NCBI RefSeq assembly: GCF_003388735.1 | Contig: NZ_QUBQ01000006.1 | Span: 243,773 to 307,772 of the forward strand | Direction: 5' to 3' | Origin: Paenibacillus paeoniae | Lineage (GTDB): Bacteria > Bacillota > Bacilli > Paenibacillales > Paenibacillaceae | DNA length: 64,000 nt | In this document: positions 1-7,100 of the stretch, in pieces | Layout: each line of letters opens with the position of its first letter | How positions within the stretch are numbered: the stretch's first letter is position 1 | Program-made: the position numbers and the translations under genes | Notes under the pieces: model-generated | Told to the model about the DNA's origin: nothing | Database searches by the model: none | The model's input: only the letters and a program-made list of their open reading frames with translations

Positions 1-472
1 GTACCGTAAGACTTCACGCCCGGCTACGATCAAGGAAATTGCCGATAAGCTTGGAGAAGTTCCCGCCAAAGTCTACTATCATGCGCGCAAGCTGGAGAGC
101 ATCGGGCTCTTGGAGCTGGCGGAGACCAAACTCATTAATGGCATTACGGCCAAATATTATACAGCTTTTGAAGGTACGATTGAGGTTAATCAAGATATCG
201 TAGATGACTCTATCAAGGAAGTATATGCCTCCGAAGCCCAGAAGCTGATCGCCCGGACATTCGATGAAAGCAAAGAAAGATATCTGAACAATAAACGCTC
301 CAAATCAGCAGGCATCGCCCTCTTAATGAATACCGACCTCTTCATGACGCCGGATGAGGCCAAGGATCTGAAGGCTTACTTAGAACAGCTCACAAGCAAA
401 TACGGCAAAAAAACAAAACCGGAGCAATCCTCGTATCATTTCCTTTCTTCTTTATCCAATGATCCCGATTGA
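1..472 (+). CDS. Winged-helix (ArsR-like) transcriptional regulator, 5' truncated
   Basis: The reading frame is open from base 2, so the gene begins upstream of the window; about 156 codons remain, ending in TGA at 470-472. The first visible residues (ATIKEIADKLGE, then KVYYHARKLESIGLLEL) have the helix-turn-helix plus wing pattern of ArsR/HTH_20 regulators, in which a recognition helix is followed by a 'YYHxRKLE' segment. The rest is a mainly helical domain ending in lysine-rich residues. A TTG at 110 could be read as a start, but it would cut the DNA-binding domain in two, so the upstream extension is preferred. A strong hairpin follows the stop. The ligand and regulated genes cannot be told from here. 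Confidence 0.75.
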   Translation, partial: YRKTSRPATIKEIADKLGEVPAKVYYHARKLESIGLLELAETKLINGITAKYYTAFEGTIEVNQDIVDDSIKEVYASEAQKLIARTFDESKERYLNNKRSKSAGIALLMNTDLFMTPDEAKDLKAYLEQLTSKYGKKTKPEQSSYHFLSSLSNDPD

Positions 473-514
473 GCAGGCACAGCTCATAGACCAGATGTAG
501 CATTTTCAGATAAT

Positions 515-556
515 AAAAAGCGGCAGCCATGGACTTCAAGTCCTGGCTGCCGCTTT
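515..556. terminator. Hairpin terminator after the winged-helix gene
   Basis: A 12-bp perfect stem (AAGCGGCAGCCA with TGGCTGCCGCTT) is extended by an inner GGACT/AGTCC stem. It is A-rich on the left and has a short T run on the right. It lies 45 bp after the regulator's stop and could act in both directions. Confidence 0.75.
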
Positions 557-693
557 GTCGTGTGTTCATGACAAGCAAAGGATGCAGGAATCCATGTACT
601 TGTATGTACCGTCTCTTGAACAACTGGTTGTAGGAAATCAATGAACGTCCCCGATGTTATCCTAATCGATTAAACGTTGCGATTGAATCTAAC

Positions 694-1218
694 TTAATTT
701 TTTAGTAACAAGCTTTCCATGGTGTTATCTATTGTGTCGCTGACTTCTTCAAACAATTCAATTAATTGGCTGATAAAAGCATACTCCTCATCTTCATCAA
801 ATGGATAGTCACTATCTTCCTCTAGGGACACCTTTTCACTGATCACATAATCAAATGCTTCAATAATTTGTTTTCTTTGTTCATTTCTCATTAAAACGAA
901 ATATTTGCTTCCCAAAATATCTTTCGATATTTTTTCATATAAATCAAAAACTCTTGAAAACAACCTTTCCGCTATCTCACTTTTCATCTCATCTTCATCT
1001 AAATCCCAATTCGTATTTTCAATAGATTTATACCTATAATAAAACTCAGAAAGTGAATGTCTAATCACAAACAGCTCTCTCAGCACCTCTTGTTTAGTCT
1101 CATCACTTTGATTTTCTAAATAAGCGAGTGCATTATTTTTTCTTTCGACCGTAATCCCTGGACCGCTTAAACTCAAAGATAATTGCTTAAACTCAAAATT
1201 TCGAAATAAACTCTTCAT
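694..1218 (-). CDS. Hypothetical protein, acidic and helical
   Basis: The frame is open from 1275, but the ATG at 1218 is preceded by AGAGGAG at a 9-nt spacing, so a 174-residue protein beginning MKSLFRNFEFKQ is preferred. No signal peptide, membrane segment or recognisable motif is visible. The sequence is rich in acidic residues, with long amphipathic helices predicted by eye, and a C-terminal half with clustered Glu/Asp. The gene is AT-rich relative to the housekeeping genes in this window, as accessory genes often are, and it sits between a regulator gene and a CRISPR array. No function is proposed. Confidence 0.6.
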   Translation of the reverse strand: MKSLFRNFEFKQLSLSLSGPGITVERKNNALAYLENQSDETKQEVLRELFVIRHSLSEFYYRYKSIENTNWDLDEDEMKSEIAERLFSRVFDLYEKISKDILGSKYFVLMRNEQRKQIIEAFDYVISEKVSLEEDSDYPFDEDEEYAFISQLIELFEEVSDTIDNTMESLLLKN

Positions 1219-1537
1219 AAAACCCATCTCCTCTAGTTCTAAACTATTAGTAAAATTTTCCCTATATTGTATCATATAAAAGTTGAGCGGACATTTCAGA
1301 AACTATATTTATTCTATTCATTCCCAGAAATCTTTCGATCCTATTTAGAGTCTTGATATTTGGCATGGATAATTGAATGGAGAGGTTAGTTTTGGAAGAT
1401 AGTTTTTGGGGAATAAGACATCAACTGCTGATGAATTCAAAGAAGTTGCGACTGATCCTGTCATAGATAAAAGTAAATATGAGGGCGATGAGCTAGGGAT
1501 CGTACAGACATTGAACCTTATGATCAACGCGGTATAC
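1219..1537. other. Gene-poor stretch left of the CRISPR array, with a possible coding relic
   Basis: No complete gene is seen. On the plus strand, about 1400-1537 is open and reads protein-like (KTSTADEFKEVATDPVIDK, then GDELGIVQTLNLMINAVY) right up to the first CRISPR repeat. There is no visible start or stop of its own and I do not recognise a family. It may be the broken end of a gene cut by the array or by an older rearrangement. Confidence 0.35.
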
Positions 1538-2625
1538 ATTTCAATCCACGCACCCGCGTAGGGTGCGACATTTCACAACAAAAGCCCACTGTTTATTCCT
1601 GCCCTATTTCAATCCACGCACCCGCGTAGGGTGCGACTGTATCGCTATCCAAAGAGCAACGATACTCCAGAATTTCAATCCACGCACCCGCGTAGGGTGC
1701 GACGATGATTGTTACACTATTTGGCGAACACCCCTGATTTCAATCCACGCACCCGCGTAGGGTGCGACCAGTTTTCATTGAGATCAATGTCAGATTCCTG
1801 CAATTTCAATCCACGCACCCGCGTAGGGTGCGACCGGCGAGTACGGCATTACCGTTAAAAACGCGAAAATTTCAATCCACGCACCCGCGTAGGGTGCGAC
1901 CTGGCTTAAAGCATACGATTGATGCAATCGAGCTATTTCAATCCACGCACCCGCGTAGGGTGCGACTCATGCGGTGCTTTTTCGATATGCCCTGCTAAAA
2001 ATTTCAATCCACGCACCCGCGTAGGGTGCGACACGAGTAACCCAAATCACACACTTATATTATTGTATTTCAATCCACGCACCCGCGTAGGGTGCGACGA
2101 TTGGTTCTTTACAATTCACAAGACCAGGAGAATTTCAATCCACGCACCCGCGTAGGGTGCGACCTCTTCGTATTGCGGTCTACCGCCTTCGTGCTTTATT
2201 TCAATCCACGCACCCGCGTAGGGTGCGACTCAAGTTTCATCAACTTACGCCACAACAAGTAGGATTTCAATCCACGCACCCGCGTAGGGTGCGACTTCAA
2301 GCGTGGCTGCTTATACTCACCGTTTGCAGATTTCAATCCACGCACCCGCGTAGGGTGCGACGTAATATCCAGTGACCAAACTAGATACTACCCTATTTCA
2401 ATCCACGCACCCGCGTAGGGTGCGACTTGCAACGGGATGAACCTTTGCGGGTGCAATATGAATTTCAATCCACGCACCCGCGTAGGGTGCGACCCCCTTC
2501 AAATTCAAACTACGTGACGACATATCAATTTCAATCCACGCACCCGCGTAGGGTGCGACCTTCCAACCTCAGACTTGGATGGCATAATATTAGATTTCAA
2601 TCCACGCACCCGCGTAGGGTGCGAC
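1538..2625 (-). CRISPR. Type I-C CRISPR array, 17 repeats and 16 spacers
   Basis: A 32-bp repeat occurs 17 times (starts 1538, 1606, 1672, 1737, 1803, 1869, 1935, 2001, 2067, 2132, 2198, 2264, 2330, 2395, 2462, 2528, 2594). By eye all copies are identical. Spacers are 33-36 bp, mostly 34. Read on the minus strand the repeat begins GTCGCACCC and ends GTGCGTGGATTGAAAT, the hallmark of type I-C (CRISPR family 3) repeats, and it contains a 7-bp stem (CGCACCC/GGGTGCG) with a 5-nt loop. This orientation puts the leader at the right end. No cas gene lies on either side in this window, so processing and interference would depend on Cas proteins encoded elsewhere. Open frames running through the array are artefacts of the repeat. 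Confidence 0.97.
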
Positions 2626-2810
2626 AGCGATTTCCACCCCAAAATGGGTAGAACAATCAATTTAATGAAATATTCAATCATTTAAACAAATTTTTTACTC
2701 ATTATAATTTTTTTTCATGACACATAGTCTTTTTAAAACTTATCTAGAGGTGCGAATCTCCTAGGGATTTTATGTGCGCTTCACATTCGCACTACTGATT
2801 CGCACTAGCT
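2626..2810 (-). promoter_or_regulatory. Probable CRISPR leader
   Basis: The sequence right of the last repeat is AT-rich (many T/A runs from 2640 to 2740). It then has an interrupted inverted pair, GTGCGAAT at 2750-2757 and ATTCGCAC at 2785-2792, with a further ATTCGCAC at 2798-2805. From family knowledge, type I-C leaders often carry such GTGCGAA/TTCGCAC elements upstream of an AT-rich stretch that abuts the first repeat. Here the order, read on the minus strand, is the same, which supports right-to-left transcription of the array. Confidence 0.6.
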
Positions 2811-2981
2811 CACATCGCTCTTTAGTAGTAAAAAGATTATATACGAGCTTGTTATACATTACAATTTTAAGTAAAAAAAGAAAGAAAGTTTTTCTTTTAT
2901 CTACTATTAAATATAGTAATTCTTCTTGGCGGATGCCATGAAGCCGTTCACTTATAAAACAAAGAGCATTCTATCCTATCG

Positions 2982-3027
2982 CAAAAAGACGAGTTTATTA
3001 TCCGCTTTGAATATGACTCATCTTTTA
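2982..3027 (-). terminator. Probable terminator of the deoR-like gene
   Basis: Read on the minus strand, AAAAGATGAGT pairs with ACTCGTCTTTT through one wobble or mismatch position, with further A/T pairs inside, and a T run follows. It sits just past the stop of the regulator at 3055. Confidence 0.5.
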
Positions 3028-3054
3028 TATGTTTAAATGATTACTCTACTTCCG

Positions 3055-4020
3055 TTACTCCCCACGCTCCAGCAAATGCCGCGCTGTAATATGATCCGTC
3101 ACAAGCACGTTCGCATAACCGCCTTTTAGGGCGCCAATGATGCCAGCAATCTTATTCGCCCCGCCTGCAACGAGTATAGATCGTTCCTTCCGCCTGAGCT
3201 CGTCCAGGCTAATGCCTATCGTACGCTGATTAAGCTCTTCTGAGCAGATCTCTCCAGCAAGGTTGATATACCGGGAACAAATGTCGCCTACTGCGTTCGC
3301 ACGAATGATATTCTTCTCCTCCTCGGTGAAGTAGTCCGTCCGAATCAGAACTGAATCTTCGCTTGGCGCACCTACCGTGACTACGGCGATTTTGGACTGC
3401 TTGCCAAGTTCCAATATCCCGCTAATATGGCGGTCCATCTCAATTGTCTGCTTAACGATTTTATGATCGACCAAAGCAGGCAGTGGAATGAAATAAGGCA
3501 TGGTACAGAATGCCTTGCCGAACAAATGGACAACCTCATGCGCATACGTATTCGTCTCCGAATGGCTGACGCCGCCATTAAGCTGTACGACTTTAACATC
3601 GCGGAGAGGCTTGTGCTTCAGTTGCAAGGCCACCTGATACAGAGTCGTCCCCCAAGTGACGGAGATAACGTCACCATCCTCCACCGTATCGTACAAGTAA
3701 TTGGCCGCCGCTTCACCAATATATTTTTTGACGACCTCGTTATCGTAGTTCGATACCGGTGCAATGACCGCTTTTTTCAATCCGAACCTCGATTCCAGCC
3801 CTGCCGCTAGCGCGTCATAACTTTCACTGGGGTGGACAATCTTGATTTGCACATAACCCTCGTCCCTCGCCTGCTGCAGGAACCTTGATATGGTTGGCCG
3901 CGATACGCCGAGCTTCTGGGCAATTTCCTCTTGATTCAGATTCCATTCGTAATACATCCTAGCCGCATCGATCATCTTGCCAAGCTTGTCGTCCAATCGT
4001 TCATCCGCCATCATGTCCAC
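3055..4020 (-). CDS. deoR: SorC-family deoxyribonucleoside regulator DeoR
   Basis: About 321 residues, the usual length for the SorC/DeoR(Bsu) family. An N-terminal helix-turn-helix (YYEWNLNQEEIAQKLGVSR, then PTISRFLQQA, residues 22-52) precedes a sugar-phosphate-binding domain with the family segments ISVTWGTTLY, VVQLNGGVSHS, VGDICSRY and SILVAGGANK. The similarity I recall to Bacillus subtilis DeoR, which represses dra-nupC-pdp and responds to deoxyribose-5-phosphate, runs over the whole length. The frame opens with GTG at 4020; ATGs at 4014 and 4011 are alternatives. An AAGGAG lies about 17 nt before the GTG and AAAGAG just before the ATGs, so the exact start is uncertain by 2-3 residues. 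The neighbouring nuclease/nucleotidase gene fits a role in nucleoside salvage, but no deo catabolic genes are in this window. Confidence 0.85.
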   Translation of the reverse strand: MDMMADERLDDKLGKMIDAARMYYEWNLNQEEIAQKLGVSRPTISRFLQQARDEGYVQIKIVHPSESYDALAAGLESRFGLKKAVIAPVSNYDNEVVKKYIGEAAANYLYDTVEDGDVISVTWGTTLYQVALQLKHKPLRDVKVVQLNGGVSHSETNTYAHEVVHLFGKAFCTMPYFIPLPALVDHKIVKQTIEMDRHISGILELGKQSKIAVVTVGAPSEDSVLIRTDYFTEEEKNIIRANAVGDICSRYINLAGEICSEELNQRTIGISLDELRRKERSILVAGGANKIAGIIGALKGGYANVLVTDHITARHLLERGE

Positions 4021-4094
4021 TCTTTTCTGCCGAGATTCTCCTTCTAAAATATACTAGACGAATGTTCAATTGACAATGACTACCACACGCATAT

Positions 4095-4132
4095 AAAAAC
4101 GTCCCGACTCACGCATGATCGTGAGCCGGGAC
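4095..4132 (-). terminator. Terminator of the nuclease/nucleotidase gene
   Basis: A stem GTCCCG-A-CTCACG / CGTGAG-C-CGGGAC (4101-4132) is followed on the minus strand by TTTTT. It lies 35 bp after the stop at 4167 and separates that gene from deoR. Confidence 0.85.
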
Positions 4133-4166
4133 GCTATACATTACAACGAAAAGATGGATAAATACC

Positions 4167-7100
4167 TTACTCTTGCTTGCCCTTCACATACTCCTGCACA
4201 GACAGCAGCAGTGTCACTACTTGGGCTCTAGTCGCTTTGGCTTCCGGTGCGAATCTGTTGCCGCCCATCCCCTCAACCAGGCCAGCTTCCACTGCTGCCG
4301 CAATGTACGGCTGCGCCCACGGTTGAATGTCTTTGGTATCGGCAAAGGACGTCTTCGCGTTCGGATCTACCTTAATTCCGAGAGCACGGACCAGAATAAC
4401 GGTCATCTCCGTTCGCGTCAGCGACTTCGACGGACGGAGTGTATGATCCTCATAGCCCGTAATGACTCCATCCTTAATCAGTTGGGCGAAGAAGGCTTGC
4501 GCCCATGCCGGCACTTGTCCGGCATCCGCGAAGTTCAAGCTTCCGCCTGCGGTATTTTCGAGCTTAAGCGCTCGACCGACCATCGTAATGAACTCTGCTC
4601 TAGTCGCTTGTCCGTCTGGACGGAAGCTGCCATCCCCGTACCCATTCACTATGCCAGCAGCTACTGCTTTGCTGATCGATTCCTTAGCCCAATGGCTGCC
4701 TACATCTTCGAACGATACCTCAGGCGACGGTGTTGGTGTCGGCGTTGGCGTTGGCGTCGGTGTCGGCGTTGGTGTTGGTGTAGGTTCCGGCGTCGTTGGT
4801 GTAGTCGGTGTCGTTGGTGTCGGTGTCGGAAGCGGACTTCCTTTCAAGTCAACGATGCGGCCTTCTACAGCAGATGTCTTGGCCGTAATTGTACCTGCTT
4901 TCTGAATATAATTCGTGAGCACCTCATAATCCGGCAGATACAGCAGATTGACGCGTCCTTCTTTATATGCCTTCTCTAAGGAAGCGTAGAAGTCGCCGCC
5001 CTTGGCTGTAAATGCGTTCGTAGCCACCTCATAAGTCTTTTTCGGATCAAGCGGTACGTAGCGGTTGCCATTCTTCACTTCGATGCGCACAACGCGCTCG
5101 TTCACCGGCTTCGTCGAGTCGTAATCGAAGCGCATGCCCGCGATATGCGGGAAGCGACCGTCCTTCGTTGTCGTAATCGTGGAGACGCCATTCTCCATCG
5201 CTTCCTTGATTTCTTGACCTGTCAGCATGATTGTAACGAGGTCGTTATTGAACGGAAGCACCGTCAGCACTTCACCTTGCGTAATTGGACCCTCGTTAAT
5301 GGAATCTCTTATGCCGCCCCCGTTCTGAAGAGCGATGACTGCATTTGTACCTGCCGCCTTGGCCGCAGCAAGCATGCCGTCAGCGATCAGGTTGCCGAGA
5401 TTCGTTTCCTTGGAGCGTACATCCGTCCGTACGCCGTTTAGTACGACATTGGTCTGACCAACCACAGTTTCTGTAAGCTCTACAATGCCCGGCTTATATT
5501 TCGTATCGAGAATCTGCTTCGCCTCTTGATCTTCAGCGATGACATAGTTGGCTCCATCCTTCGCATCAATAGAGATCAGCTCTGTATTCCAATCTACTAA
5601 TACGCCCGCTTCATCGAACAGAACTTTCAATCTGCCGAGGAACTGGCCTTTCTCACCGGTCTGCACGATCAGCTTTGGTGCATTCGGCTGAGTGCGGTCT
5701 ACTATGGCTTCATCCAGCTTGGTATGGCTGTGTCCGCCTACGATGATGTCAATGCCTGGGACTGCTTTCGCAAGCTCCAGATCTGCTTCGTAACCCAAGT
5801 GCGAAAGAACGATAATCTTGTTGATGTTCTCCGCTTCCAGCATGGCAACGGTATCTTTAGCGCTCTTAACCGCGTCCTTGAATTTAACATCGCCTGGAGA
5901 AGCGATATTCGCTGTATCTTCTGTCGTCAAACCAATAATGCCTACCTCTTCGCCGTCCACATTCATAATAATGGCCGGGTAAATATTTTTCTTAAGGCCT
6001 GGCTTGCCAATTTCGCTCTTGAACATGTCTTTCAGAATGGCATCCGCCGAGAAGTCGACGTTGGATGACACGAATGGGAACTCGGCATTGCCGATGAAGT
6101 CAGATAGCACCTTCGAGTCTTTGTCGAACTCGTGGTTACCGAACGTCATCGCATCATAACCGACCAAATTCATGAATTCCAAATCTGCTTGGCCCAAATA
6201 TTTGTTGAAGTAAAGCGTGCCGGAGAATACGTCTCCCGCATCGACGAGAATCGGATTCGTCGCGCTGGCCTTAGCTTCCTTGATCGCCGTTACACGGCGC
6301 AGGATGCTATTCGGCGAGCTTGTTGTATCCAGGTTCGCGTGCGTGTCGTTTGTATGCAGGATCGTGAGCGGGAAGCCCTCTCTCAGATCAATCTGCGCCA
6401 TAACCGCGTCGTGATCGGATACACGACCAGCCGAAGGCGAGAAGTCCGCATTCAAGTGAACAACGTCTACTTCTGCGCGCGAAGTCAGATTTTTGCTAAC
6501 CAGGATATGGTCGAGCACCTGTGAATTTCCGTCAAACGTATAAGTATAACGCTCGTTCAGCGGAAGCTTGTCGATCAGGTTGTCCAACTCGTTGCCTTTC
6601 AGAATCGTCGCTGTCTTGGTGAACTGGAAGTCATTCAAGTCGCCCAATGCGACGATATTGGCATCCGGATTTTGCGCCAGCACATTCTTCACGAAGTCGT
6701 TGACGACGGCTGCGATCTTATGACGCTGAGCTTCGCTCGACAGGACTGGCGGCTGAACGACACCGAACGGCCCATTGTCGCCGGACTTGGAGTTGAAATG
6801 GTTTGCGATCACAATCACTTTTTTGCCATTGAATACGAACTGGGCCGCAAGCGGCTTGCGCGAGCTCGCGAACGCTTCGTTCGTCGGATCAATTCGGCCT
6901 GGATTGTGTGTCAATTGATCCGCTGCAGCCGTATATTGAACAGCTTGGGTCGCGCTTCCCTTGCCATTGGCACTGTCCGCCAGACTTACGCGATCCGGAT
7001 TATACAGGAAACCAACGCGGATATTGCCGCCCGGCGCTCCGCCGTCCTTTTTATTTTGTGGCGCAATGTCCGTGTAGATGTATTCGGGGCCGCCTTTTGC

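Noticed and set aside
1563..2651. Several plus-strand open frames with repeated PRTRVG/STHPRR residues
   Set aside because: They are translations of the CRISPR repeats and spacers.
2811..2981. Remains of cas2 or other cas genes to the right of the CRISPR leader
   Set aside because: No frame here resembles Cas1, Cas2 or Cas4; the sequence is AT-rich with A/T runs only.
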